From Candidatus Altarchaeota archaeon (GTDB lineage: Archaea > Altiarchaeota > Altiarchaeia > IMC4 > QMZM01), in the NCBI GenBank assembly GCA_030609775.1, contig JAUWTD010000009.1, positions 1-33,703 of the forward strand: a stretch of DNA of 33,703 nucleotides. The letters are read 5' to 3'. This document shows positions 9,363-18,565 of this stretch, in pieces. The notes beneath the pieces were generated by a model. It had not been told where the DNA came from. It did no database searches and saw nothing but the letters and a program-made list of their open reading frames with translations. Every line of letters starts with the position of its first letter. Position 1 is the first letter of the stretch. Made by a program: the position numbers and the translations under genes.

Positions 9363-10702
9363 AGGATTATCTGATGCTTTTTAAGTTCATGTTCAATAAT
9401 TTCCTTAATTTCGGCAAGCCTCTTTTTTGTCTTAGCCTCAAACCTCAGAATCAATGCAGGCTCCGTGTTTGATGCACGCACAAGACCCCAGCCATCTTTG
9501 AATTGTATTCTTGCACCGTCAACAGTAATAACATCATATGATTTCTTGAATTTCTCAGTTATTTCCCCGACAATTTTGAACTTGACATCATCAGGACAAG
9601 GAATCCTTATCTCAGGGGTTGACTCATATTGAGGGGTTCGGGCAATAATATCTGAGAGCAACATATCAGAATTCGACAGGATCTGCGCCATTCGCAGAGA
9701 CGCAAATATTGCATCATCAAAACCATAATAGTTGTCTGCAAAAAAGAAGTGACCAGACATCTCCCCGGCAAGCAAAGCATCCTCTTCCTTCATCTTCTTT
9801 TTTATGAACGAATGACCGGTTCGATACATGATAGGTATGCCCCCATGCTCTTTGATATCTTCAATTAACGCCTGAGAACACTTCACTTCCAGGATTATCT
9901 TTGCTTTTTTGTGTTTTTTGAGGATTTCTCTTGAAAACAACATCAAAGCCTGATCACCCCGAATTATTGAGCCCTTATCATCCACGAACCCGGCCCGGTC
10001 GCCGTCGCCGTCATATGCTACACCAAAATCTGCATCCTCCACCCGCACCCTTTCAATCAAATCCGCAAGTACTGCATCCACTGTCGGATCAGGATGATGG
10101 TTCGGGAAACTGCCGTCAGGTTCACAGTATAGTGGCACTACAGTGCAGCCAAGATCCTTAAATAGTTTTAGCGCAGTTGGTCCGGCAGATCCGTTTCCTG
10201 CATCCACCACAACTTTTAGGGGTCTTCCCAAGTTTATCTTTTCCTTCACTAACTCCACATAGTCATCTGTTATCTCTTTTTTAACAACCCGGCCATTACC
10301 CACCGAATAGTCTCCGGACTCAATTATCCTTCTAATCTTTTGTATACTGTCACCGTATAGTGCTTCGGTTCCCCGGCACATCTTAAAGCCATTATATTCC
10401 GCTGCATTATGTGATCCGGTAATCATGATACCTCCATCCATCTCACAGCATCTGATTGAAAAATATAGAACAGGGGTGGGAACCATTCCAATATCAGTCA
10501 CATTACATCCTACAGAAACCAATCCCTTGATGAGTGCATCATTTAACGCAGGAGAACTCAACCTACAGTCTGCTCCAACAACAATATCGCCGCCGCCAAC
10601 ATATGTCCCAAAAGCCTTCCCTATATTCTGGGCCATGTCCTCAGACAAATCCTTGCCAACCACACCACGTATATCATATGCACGAAATATAGACATATTC
10701 AC
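9359..10702 (-). CDS. Phosphomannomutase/phosphoglucomutase family
   Basis: ITGSHNAAEYNGFKM (catalytic Ser), VAYDGDGDRAGFVDD, GEMSGHFFF, VRASNTEPALILRFEA. Confidence 0.93.
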   Translation of the reverse strand: MNMSIFRAYDIRGVVGKDLSEDMAQNIGKAFGTYVGGGDIVVGADCRLSSPALNDALIKGLVSVGCNVTDIGMVPTPVLYFSIRCCEMDGGIMITGSHNAAEYNGFKMCRGTEALYGDSIQKIRRIIESGDYSVGNGRVVKKEITDDYVELVKEKINLGRPLKVVVDAGNGSAGPTALKLFKDLGCTVVPLYCEPDGSFPNHHPDPTVDAVLADLIERVRVEDADFGVAYDGDGDRAGFVDDKGSIIRGDQALMLFSREILKKHKKAKIILEVKCSQALIEDIKEHGGIPIMYRTGHSFIKKKMKEEDALLAGEMSGHFFFADNYYGFDDAIFASLRMAQILSNSDMLLSDIIARTPQYESTPEIRIPCPDDVKFKIVGEITEKFKKSYDVITVDGARIQFKDGWGLVRASNTEPALILRFEAKTKKRLAEIKEIIEHELKKHQIIL

Positions 10703-10711
10703 ACCCTCACT

Positions 10712-11542
10712 TTAGTTAATTCCCTTCCATTCTTTTATTGCTTTCTCATAAGCGTCATGGGTTCCGGTATCAAACCACTGCCCATCAAACGGGTAGCCGA
10801 AGAGTCTGCCGTCTTGTGCAAGCCGGGGAAATACATCAGTTTCCATCATAGCCTTGCCCTCAGGTACATAATCCAGAACCTTAGGATCTATCACATAGAC
10901 ACCCGCGTTTATGAGCTTTGAGTGTACACCGGTTGAGGGTTTCTCGATGAACTCCAGTATCTGGTTCCCCCGAAGCCTTGCAACACCAAAACGCGAAGGA
11001 TCTTTTACAGGGGTCAACGCGATTGTTGCAAGCGCATTACTCTCACCGTGAAACATTATGAAATTATGGAGGTCTATATTTGCAAGAATATCTCCATTAA
11101 ACATAAGAAAAGAACCCTTCAAAACATCCCTCATTAGATTTAATGCACCGGCCGTACCCAGTTCATCCTCTTCCTCAATATAGGATATGTCTACACCAAG
11201 CTTTGAACCATCACCAAAGTATTCCCTGATCTTATCACCCATGTATCCTGTTGAGAGGATTATGTCCCTTATATCATATCTCCTCAACAGCTCAATGATA
11301 TGCTGCACAAGAGGTTTACCCTGAACAGGAATCATTGGCTTAGGCATCTCATAGGTGAATGGCCGCATCCTTGTCCCTTTGCCGCCTGCAAGAATCACTG
11401 CCTTATTGACCTTTTTTGCATACAGCAGCCTTGAGAGGATTATCTCAATCGCATGCGACCTATCTTTTACCTCCACTCCATCTACCATACGATCTATCCC
11501 AGACACAAGATCATCCCGAAGATTTATCCTAAACTCAGTCAT
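10712..11542 (-). CDS. Sugar-phosphate nucleotidyltransferase with N-terminal ribbon-helix-helix-like domain
   Basis: N-term RINLRDDLVSGIDRMVDGVEVKDRSHAIEIILSRLL; then AVILAGGKGTRMRPFTYEMPKPMIPVQGKP, FNGDILANID, EFIEKP. Confidence 0.9.
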   Translation of the reverse strand: MTEFRINLRDDLVSGIDRMVDGVEVKDRSHAIEIILSRLLYAKKVNKAVILAGGKGTRMRPFTYEMPKPMIPVQGKPLVQHIIELLRRYDIRDIILSTGYMGDKIREYFGDGSKLGVDISYIEEEDELGTAGALNLMRDVLKGSFLMFNGDILANIDLHNFIMFHGESNALATIALTPVKDPSRFGVARLRGNQILEFIEKPSTGVHSKLINAGVYVIDPKVLDYVPEGKAMMETDVFPRLAQDGRLFGYPFDGQWFDTGTHDAYEKAIKEWKGIN

Positions 11543-11580
11543 TTCGTGATTAAATATTTGGTTTCCTTCAAATTAAATAC

Positions 11581-12606
11581 ATGAAGATGATATCCATCAA
11601 CGGAGCACGTGGAGAAGGCGGCGGACAGATCCTGAGGACATGTACCGCATTAAGTGCAGTAACTGGTGAGAAATTCAGGATAGAGAATATAAGAGCCAAC
11701 AGACCAAATCCAGGTATAAGGCCGCAACACCTGCATGCGATAGATGCGGTAGCCAGACTCTGTGATGCGAAAGTGGACGGGCTTTATATTGGATCAAGTA
11801 AGCTGGAGTTTAATCCAGGAAACCTTCAAGGAGGCAGAATAAAGCTCAACATAGGCACGGCAGGATCAGTAACATTACTCCTGCAAGCCATAATGATCCC
11901 TGCAATGTTTACAAAAAAAGCAGTTAAACTAAGGATTACAGGAGGAACCGATGTAAAATGGAGCCCATCCATAGATTATCTAAGATACGTTACGCTGCCG
12001 GTTTTGAAGAGATTCGGTTACAAAGCAAATATCAGCCTTGATAGGAGAGGATATTATCCAAGAGGAGGCGGCATAGTTGAAGCAGAGATAGAGCCCATCA
12101 AAGGAATGGAAAAAATTAATCTAACCAAGCAGGGAAAACTTCTCAGGGTTAGAGGGATCTCACATGCCCACAGAAACCTGAAGAATGCAGAGGTCGCAAA
12201 GAGACAGATGGAATCCGCAAGATCTCTGTTATATAACAGGCTAACAGATACAGACATCAGAGAAAACATAAAAATCAAAGAAGAATACTCAGACACCTTA
12301 TGTTATGGTTCAGGGATCACATTATGGGTAAAAACAGAGAATACAATACTTGGATCAGACCATATCGGAGAAAAAGGGAAAAAATCAGAGGCTGTTGGAA
12401 AAGAGGCTGCAGAAGACATAATCAAAGAGATAGATTCAAATGCCGCATTAGACAAGTACATGGCAGACCAGATCATACCGTATCTTGCCTTATTGGGTGG
12501 GTGTGTAAGGGTAAGTGAGATAACACAGCATACGAAAACCAATGTGGATGTGGCAACTGAATTCGGCTTCAAGATACGCATTAAAGGAAACACTATTCAA
12601 GGCTAA
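11581..12606 (+). CDS. rtcA: RNA 3'-terminal phosphate cyclase
   Basis: GARGEGGGQILRTCTALSAVTG, RPNPGIRPQHLHAI, GTAGSVTLLLQ, GYYPRGGG, TDVKWSPS. Confidence 0.95.
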   Translation: MKMISINGARGEGGGQILRTCTALSAVTGEKFRIENIRANRPNPGIRPQHLHAIDAVARLCDAKVDGLYIGSSKLEFNPGNLQGGRIKLNIGTAGSVTLLLQAIMIPAMFTKKAVKLRITGGTDVKWSPSIDYLRYVTLPVLKRFGYKANISLDRRGYYPRGGGIVEAEIEPIKGMEKINLTKQGKLLRVRGISHAHRNLKNAEVAKRQMESARSLLYNRLTDTDIRENIKIKEEYSDTLCYGSGITLWVKTENTILGSDHIGEKGKKSEAVGKEAAEDIIKEIDSNAALDKYMADQIIPYLALLGGCVRVSEITQHTKTNVDVATEFGFKIRIKGNTIQG

Positions 12607-13406
12607 AGATGTTTTTTGATGACTCTTTTGATGTCATCGAATACAATATCAATAGGTTTTGATGCATTAATCTTCACTAAATCATCGAACTTAAGGTAGT
12701 TTTCTCTTACCCTGCCAAGGAACATATCATATTTACTGGTCTCAGATTCTAATGTTGTGGGCTTTTCAAATCTCTCAAATTTCAGATACTTTGATTTTTC
12801 AAGCTCGTATTCTTCCTCTGCATTCACAAGCTTCCGGTTCAACTCAAGAATCTCATCTGCAGCCTTCTTCTGGTTAAGTTTCCCAAACATTGCCCTCCGG
12901 TTGTTCAGGTAATGCTTCCTGAGATCTTCAACCTTTCTGCGAGACCTCTCAAGCAATTCCCTGAATTTTCTGTCTTTCTCCTGGATCTTAGGTATCGCAA
13001 CATTAGGGGATATATCAAGCAAAAACGCAATATCTGGCTTATTTTCAATCGCATAAGAATTTATGGTTTTAAGCCAGTTCCAGTCAACATACTGCGCCGC
13101 CTGATAGGCTATTGTAGAGTAATAATATCTCTCGGATATGACAATCTTCTTAGACTCTAACGCAGGTGCTATCTCGGTTTTAATATGTTCATACCGGTCA
13201 GATGTAAACAACAATGCAAGAGCACTCGAATCAATCTCTTTGCCACTAGAAAGTATCTCCCTGACACATGATCCGATGACATTCTTTGTTGGCTCAGTTG
13301 TTATTAGAACATCCGACCCTTCACTTATAAGCCAGTCATATAGAAGCCGAGCCTGCGTCGATTTACCGCATCCATCTATTCCCTCCAAGACAATAAACAT
13401 TATCAT
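12603..13406 (-). CDS. tmk: Thymidylate kinase with large LID-region insertion
   Basis: [53 protein letters not shown]; 267 aa rather than about 200. Confidence 0.85.
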   Translation of the reverse strand: MIMFIVLEGIDGCGKSTQARLLYDWLISEGSDVLITTEPTKNVIGSCVREILSSGKEIDSSALALLFTSDRYEHIKTEIAPALESKKIVISERYYYSTIAYQAAQYVDWNWLKTINSYAIENKPDIAFLLDISPNVAIPKIQEKDRKFRELLERSRRKVEDLRKHYLNNRRAMFGKLNQKKAADEILELNRKLVNAEEEYELEKSKYLKFERFEKPTTLESETSKYDMFLGRVRENYLKFDDLVKINASKPIDIVFDDIKRVIKKHL

Positions 13407-14290
13407 ACACCCCTATGTTGGAGGAGATCACTATCATCAAGACATTTTATGTCAATGCCCTTCATAGCACCCTGCAACCCCTTCGACACCTCAGATAGAA
13501 GTTTAGGATCATCATAATGCGCCGTAGACTCAACTATTGCTTTTGCCATAGTCTCAGGATCATCGGACTTAAAGATCCCTGAACCAACAAAGTTACCGTC
13601 TGCTCCAAGCTGCATCATCAAGGCAGCGTCTGCAGGGCTTGCTATGCCGCCTGCCGCAAAATTAACCAAAGGAAGCCTCCCATGATCTTTAACATCTCTT
13701 AGATTACATAAAGGCACCTGCAGGTTTTTAGCCTCAGTATATAGTTCATCCTCATCCATGTTCTGAACCTTCCTGATCTGAGAGTTTATCAGACGCATAT
13801 GCCTCACCGCCTCAACGATGTTGCCTGTGCCTGCCTCACCCTTTGTCCGGAGCATCGCAGCACCTTCCGAGATCCTTCTTAAGGCCTCACCCAGATCTCT
13901 TGCACCGCAAACAAACGGGATCTTGAATTTCTGCTTGTTTATATGATTATTCTCATCTGCAGGAGTCAAAACCTCGGATTCATCAATCATGTCAACCCCA
14001 AGGCTTTCTAGAATCTGCGCCTCAACGAAGTGCCCAATTCGCACCTTAGCCATAACAGGAATTGACACAACATCCATTATCTCAAGTATCTTCTCAGGAT
14101 CAGCCATGCGAGCAACACCCCCCACAGCCCTTATATCTGCCGGAACTCTCTCAAGAGCCATCACCGCAACTGCACCAGCATCTTCTGCAATCCTCGCCTG
14201 CTCAGCATTCGTGACATCCATTACAACGCCACCTTTAACCATCTTTGCAAAACCCGTCTTAAGTAGGTCTGTTCCTGTTTTTGCTTTCAT
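13403..14290 (-). CDS. pdxS: Pyridoxal 5'-phosphate synthase lyase subunit PdxS
   Basis: [67 protein letters not shown]. Confidence 0.97.
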   Translation of the reverse strand: MKAKTGTDLLKTGFAKMVKGGVVMDVTNAEQARIAEDAGAVAVMALERVPADIRAVGGVARMADPEKILEIMDVVSIPVMAKVRIGHFVEAQILESLGVDMIDESEVLTPADENNHINKQKFKIPFVCGARDLGEALRRISEGAAMLRTKGEAGTGNIVEAVRHMRLINSQIRKVQNMDEDELYTEAKNLQVPLCNLRDVKDHGRLPLVNFAAGGIASPADAALMMQLGADGNFVGSGIFKSDDPETMAKAIVESTAHYDDPKLLSEVSKGLQGAMKGIDIKCLDDSDLLQHRGV

Positions 14291-14352
14291 TCCATCCTCC
14301 TAAGACAATATTTGATTTAATTAAAATAAGTAATACCTAATTATTTTTAATA

Positions 14353-15090
14353 ATGGAATATGAACAGATTACAAAAGAATTGAGACTTGACATAGGAAAA
14401 GACAGAAAGTCAGCTGAATTACTCAACAGCCTAATTAGGAAAGCAGACATTAACCAATTCTATTCCATAAAGAAAAAATGTGTTATCGTGTTCGGCGCAG
14501 GACCCTCCCTTACATTAGATATAGACCAGATCAAAACAGAGAGCCTTCAGAAAGAGTGTATCCTGATTGCAGCAGATGGAGCAGTTAAAGCACTTCTTGA
14601 ATATAAGCTAATCCCTAGAATACAGGTAACAGACCTCGATGGAGACACCGATGCAATAATCAATGCAAACAAAAGAGGAACCATAACAGTTGTGCACGCC
14701 CACGCAGACAACATTGACAAAATCATAAAATATGTTCCAGATATGGAAAATGTTGTAGGTACAACACAGGTTAAACCATTCGGGAAACTGCTCAACTTCG
14801 GCGGATTCACTGACGGCGACAGAGCAGTCTTCCTTGCAGACCACTTTAAGGCAGGGATTATAGCCCTTGCAGGAATGGACTTTGGCTCAGAGATAGGAGA
14901 GTACTCAGGAGACTATAACAAAGAGTTTAAGCTAAAGAAGCTAACCATAGGGAAAACACTACTCGAAAACATAGCAAAAAAATCAAGTGCACACCTGGTT
15001 AATCTCACAGACAACGGCGAAAGGATTAAAGGAATTCCACGGATATCTGCAAAACAGCTTAAGGTGCTTTCAAGTCATATGCTCCGATAA
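14353..15090 (+). CDS. MptE-like 6-hydroxymethyl-7,8-dihydropterin pyrophosphokinase (DUF115)
   Basis: VFGAGPSL, AADGAVKALLEYKLIPRIQVTDLDGD, HAHADN, NFGGFTDGDRAVFLA. Confidence 0.85.
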   Translation: MEYEQITKELRLDIGKDRKSAELLNSLIRKADINQFYSIKKKCVIVFGAGPSLTLDIDQIKTESLQKECILIAADGAVKALLEYKLIPRIQVTDLDGDTDAIINANKRGTITVVHAHADNIDKIIKYVPDMENVVGTTQVKPFGKLLNFGGFTDGDRAVFLADHFKAGIIALAGMDFGSEIGEYSGDYNKEFKLKKLTIGKTLLENIAKKSSAHLVNLTDNGERIKGIPRISAKQLKVLSSHMLR

Positions 15091-15385
15091 ACACTTCCAT
15101 AAAATCACGTATACGACCATCCACAACGACGATGCCTTCAGAAGTCAAGATTTTAATCTTCTCAGAGATACCTTGACTGTAGCCTCCAATCAGGCCATCT
15201 GAGCATACAACCCGATGGCATGGAATCTTCACAGGCTCAGGATTCTTATTTAATGCATTCCCCACAGCCCTTGCAAACTGCACATCCCCTAACGCCCCAG
15301 CAATCGCCTTATACGTTGAGATCCGTCCATAAGGTATCTTCTCTACCATTAACAGAACTGATCCAGTGAAATTTGTTAAATCCAT
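15059..15385 (-). CDS. ogt: Methylated-DNA--protein-cysteine methyltransferase-like protein
   Basis: IPYGRISTYKAIAGALG, ARAVGNALNKNPEPVKIPCHRVVCSDG (PCHRV); 32-bp tail-to-tail overlap with the DUF115 gene. Confidence 0.92.
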   Translation of the reverse strand: MDLTNFTGSVLLMVEKIPYGRISTYKAIAGALGDVQFARAVGNALNKNPEPVKIPCHRVVCSDGLIGGYSQGISEKIKILTSEGIVVVDGRIRDFMEVFIGAYDLKAP

Positions 15386-15469
15386 CTAATAACCTCAGAA
15401 CATAACGAAAATAGGGAAAAAAACGTAGTGTATTTAATAGATAAGGATAATTAATAATATAGAATTAAA

Positions 15470-16177
15470 ATGGTTGAACTAATAAAAACAGGAATTCCTG
15501 AACTGGATGAGATATTAAACGGCGGAATCCCAAAAGGGAACTCTGTGCTCCTGTCAGGGAGCTGTGGTACAGGCAAAACAATTCTTGCTGAACACTTCCT
15601 TTTTAACGGAGCAAAAAAGTATGATGAAACAGGGATCTATATATCTCTCTCAGAGCCAAGAGATAAGATAATATCAAACCTTGAACCGTTCAAGTTCTAT
15701 GATCCTAAACTTGTTGAGGATGATAAAGTAAAGATACTAGACATAACACAAGACGCTAGATTGATAAACCTCGAGCCTCTGACTGTGAACGGCATAATAA
15801 ACATGATAAGTTCCATTATAAGAGACAGCGAAGCTCAGAGAGTCTGCATTGACTCACTAACCGCAATCTGCAACAGTTTAGGTACTGAAAAAAATATCCG
15901 CGAATTCATATTCGAGCTTGGACTTCAATTAGGTTACCTTAACTGCACAACATTATTCATCTCAGAGATACCGCCAATGACGTTCCAATACTCTGTCTAC
16001 GGCATAGAAGAATTCATAGCAGACGGAGTAATCCTGCTAAGAGAACACGAGGATAAAGGAGAACTTATAAGAACCCTACAGGTAGTGAAGATGAGAGGAG
16101 TGCACCACTCCAGAAATAAACAGATACTACAGATCTCTGAGGAAGGTATAATCCTAAAACCAATGTTCGAGTTATAA
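15470..16177 (+). CDS. KaiC-like RecA-superfamily ATPase, intact Walker A
   Basis: TGIPELDEILNGGIPKGNSVLLSGSCGTGKTILAEHFLFNG; Walker B RVCIDSLTAI. Confidence 0.88.
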   Translation: MVELIKTGIPELDEILNGGIPKGNSVLLSGSCGTGKTILAEHFLFNGAKKYDETGIYISLSEPRDKIISNLEPFKFYDPKLVEDDKVKILDITQDARLINLEPLTVNGIINMISSIIRDSEAQRVCIDSLTAICNSLGTEKNIREFIFELGLQLGYLNCTTLFISEIPPMTFQYSVYGIEEFIADGVILLREHEDKGELIRTLQVVKMRGVHHSRNKQILQISEEGIILKPMFEL

Positions 16178-16212
16178 AGGGTTTTTTCCCCTTATCTTTT
16201 TTTTTCTTTTTT
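16174..16212 (+). terminator. Hairpin plus poly-T at a convergent gene junction
   Basis: ataaaggg-tttttt-ccccttat followed by a T-rich tract. Confidence 0.6.
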
Positions 16213-16236
16213 AGTATTCCAGATAAAACCCAGCAC

Positions 16237-16956
16237 TTATTTGGGATCTATAACAAAACCATTTTTTGTCAGATTCATGTGTGCCGCCCTAACCGGAGAG
16301 GGAGTAGGTAGACTAAGTATCTTCAAATCAAGATTATCGTTTATCTCAATTGTCCCATCCATCATATAGCGCAAGGTCATCTCAACCTGGGGATCATGCA
16401 TCCCAGAACCCATAAGGAAGAATCCAAGCCCATTTGAGTCCCTAAGCTTAGGTAGTATCGTTCTCAGAAACCGATAGATTGTATTCGGGTCATTGTAAAT
16501 GAACAGAGTAGATAATGAATCAAAAACAAACTTGTAGTAGTCATTCATCGAAAAAAAATCTTTCTGAGCCTGAGACATTCCAATCGTTAAATCAGATAAT
16601 GCAATTGAGCCACCAATCCTCTTTATTGTATCAGTGCTTGTCACGTCTTTTCTCGCATTCAATGAGTAACCATCAACCCAACGTATAAGATTCTGCTGCT
16701 CCCCTCTTGCCAGAAACCATCCATAGGGCATGGCTCTGAGTTTCAGATCCTCAGGAGAATAATTCATAGTAACAATTAATCCAGGCTCCTTTTCAAGGAT
16801 TCCTCTATAGATATACTCAAGACAAAACAAATGCGCATCAATCACAGGAGGAACAATGAGCAGAATGCATGAACCACGAGGTAACCCACCTCCTGCAATC
16901 TCATCAAAACCTGCAATATTTGTTGGAATAATGCTTAATTGCTCTGCCATAATCAC
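16237..16956 (-). CDS. KaiC-like protein lacking a recognisable Walker A
   Basis: IAGFDEIAGGGLPRGSCILLIVPPVIDAHLFCLEYIYRG (no GKT/S); Walker-B-like KFVFDSLSTLF. Confidence 0.8.
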   Translation of the reverse strand: MIMAEQLSIIPTNIAGFDEIAGGGLPRGSCILLIVPPVIDAHLFCLEYIYRGILEKEPGLIVTMNYSPEDLKLRAMPYGWFLARGEQQNLIRWVDGYSLNARKDVTSTDTIKRIGGSIALSDLTIGMSQAQKDFFSMNDYYKFVFDSLSTLFIYNDPNTIYRFLRTILPKLRDSNGLGFFLMGSGMHDPQVEMTLRYMMDGTIEINDNLDLKILSLPTPSPVRAAHMNLTKNGFVIDPK

Positions 16957-17024
16957 ACCAGCTATAAGATAAATAGGGATTCATTTAATAAAAAAACAAG
17001 AGAGTACCCCAAAAAAAAAGTAGC

Positions 17025-17459
17025 TTAATCCATCAAAGCCTTTATCTCACCTGTAGCAGCCTTCAATTTAACAAGAACCAAACCAATGTTCGCACCAGCA
17101 CTAATAAGAGCAACAAGAAGCGTCGAAAATCCAGCGTCAACAACTACAAGAGTGAACTCATCGGTCTCAGTATAAACCCAATACACACAATCATCCCGTA
17201 ATTCCTTTATCGTCGTCTCCGCCGCACAAAACATTGCCGCAGACATCCCTGAAAAAGCCATCACATCAACATCCCTCGGAAGCCTAGTAGATATCGGAAG
17301 ACCATCTTTGGTAATGGCTGCTATCCCCTTCATACCCTTAACCGAAATCTCCAGATTACGTAAAAGATATCCGAACGCATCTTTTTTAGAAACAGATCTC
17401 GTATCACTGGAGTCCTCTATTATCCACTTATGTAAACTACTCTCTTGTTTATCTACCAT
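17025..17459 (-). CDS. Roadblock/LC7-domain protein
   Basis: GIAAITKDGLPISTRLPRDVDVMAFSGMSAAMFCAAETTIKEL...ANIGLVLVKL; paralog of 18566..18937. Confidence 0.88.
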   Translation of the reverse strand: MVDKQESSLHKWIIEDSSDTRSVSKKDAFGYLLRNLEISVKGMKGIAAITKDGLPISTRLPRDVDVMAFSGMSAAMFCAAETTIKELRDDCVYWVYTETDEFTLVVVDAGFSTLLVALISAGANIGLVLVKLKAATGEIKALMD

Positions 17460-17537
17460 ATGTCACACACCACACACCTACAGACCACATCCACAGTATG
17501 TCTACCTTTTTTTACCATATGGAAAAAAAAAGCAGCC

Positions 17538-18443
17538 TTATTTAATATATCCTCTTTGGGTTAATTTATCCGCCAAATCAATAATGACATCCTCACCTAG
17601 ATTAAGGCTACCTGCAATCTCTTTCAATGTTCGCTTACCATTCATAAGTCCCATCGCAGTTAAGGCATTTGGAAACCTGAAAAATCTTAACTTATCAGCG
17701 AAACTGATAGTTTTCACAACCAAAGGCTTAGTTTTGAGCAAATCCATTTTATCATCGGTTGACTCCACCGCCTCTCCACCCTCATCCACAGCATTAACTT
17801 CATCCACCTGACTTAGGGTTTTATCCACTCCAACAGATAACTCCTTTGAATCTATCTTCTCCCACTCAACCTCCAACCTATGCCACTCCTCATCACACGC
17901 CCCTAATTCACTCAACCAGTCTTCATCTTCCTTTTTATTCCGACCATCCCCCCCACCAACAGCCTCCGAGGGTTTCTGTTCTGCCTTATATGCCTTAGCT
18001 ACCTTAGCTTCATCAAGGCCGCCTTCAGATCCATCACCCACTCCATTATCTACCTTATCCTGGTTTCCTCCAGAACCTATACATATCTCCTTGAAACGGT
18101 CGAGAGACAATGCAGACTTAAACATTATTTTCTCATTCACATTGAAAGCAAGAGACATTTCAGCATCATTAAACAGGTAAATTTCCACATCACAGTTATT
18201 ATCCCCAAGAACTTCTTTTTTTAACTCCTCAAAGGCTGCCTCACCATAAATGCTTGAATCATTACCAAGAGAAACACAGAGAATACTCCCATCATCCACT
18301 AACAGATCACATTTATAGGATCTATCATCTGCTTTAATAAAAATACGGATAACACCCCTAAAACCATCAGGCAGCTTCCCATAAACTGATTCAAGATTAG
18401 CTATCTTCTCGGAGAGAATATGTTTCCCCGCAGGTAGATCCAT
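17538..18443 (-). CDS. DUF2226-like N-terminal domain, acidic linker with Trp motif, C-terminal winged-helix-like segment
   Basis: MDLPAGKHILSEKIANLESVYGKLPDGFRGVIRIFI...DLLVDDGSILCVSLG; linker EEWHRLEVEWEKID; end NGKRTLKEIAGSLNLGEDVIIDLADKLTQRGYIK. ATG at 18443 preferred over 18476. Confidence 0.7.
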   Translation of the reverse strand: MDLPAGKHILSEKIANLESVYGKLPDGFRGVIRIFIKADDRSYKCDLLVDDGSILCVSLGNDSSIYGEAAFEELKKEVLGDNNCDVEIYLFNDAEMSLAFNVNEKIMFKSALSLDRFKEICIGSGGNQDKVDNGVGDGSEGGLDEAKVAKAYKAEQKPSEAVGGGDGRNKKEDEDWLSELGACDEEWHRLEVEWEKIDSKELSVGVDKTLSQVDEVNAVDEGGEAVESTDDKMDLLKTKPLVVKTISFADKLRFFRFPNALTAMGLMNGKRTLKEIAGSLNLGEDVIIDLADKLTQRGYIK

Positions 18444-18454
18444 TTTAATGATAT

Positions 18455-18490
18455 ACAATTGTATTATAAAGAACAATTGAATTATAAAGA
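18455..18490. repeat. Two tandem 18-bp repeats upstream of the DUF2226-like gene
   Basis: acaattgtattataaaga / acaattgaattataaaga, 1 mismatch; each has CAATTG and, on the minus strand, tttataat. Confidence 0.85.
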
Positions 18491-18565
18491 TTTAGTTTAC
18501 ATCAAAATAGGTTAGGATAGATGACTATATTCTCAGATCTACATCATATCAGATATATCTACTAA

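Noticed and set aside
10712-11542. Assembly-error fusion of two genes
   Set aside because: The RHH-like segment is in frame with a smooth transition to the nucleotidyltransferase core and no indel signature; kept as a real architecture pending ortholog comparison.
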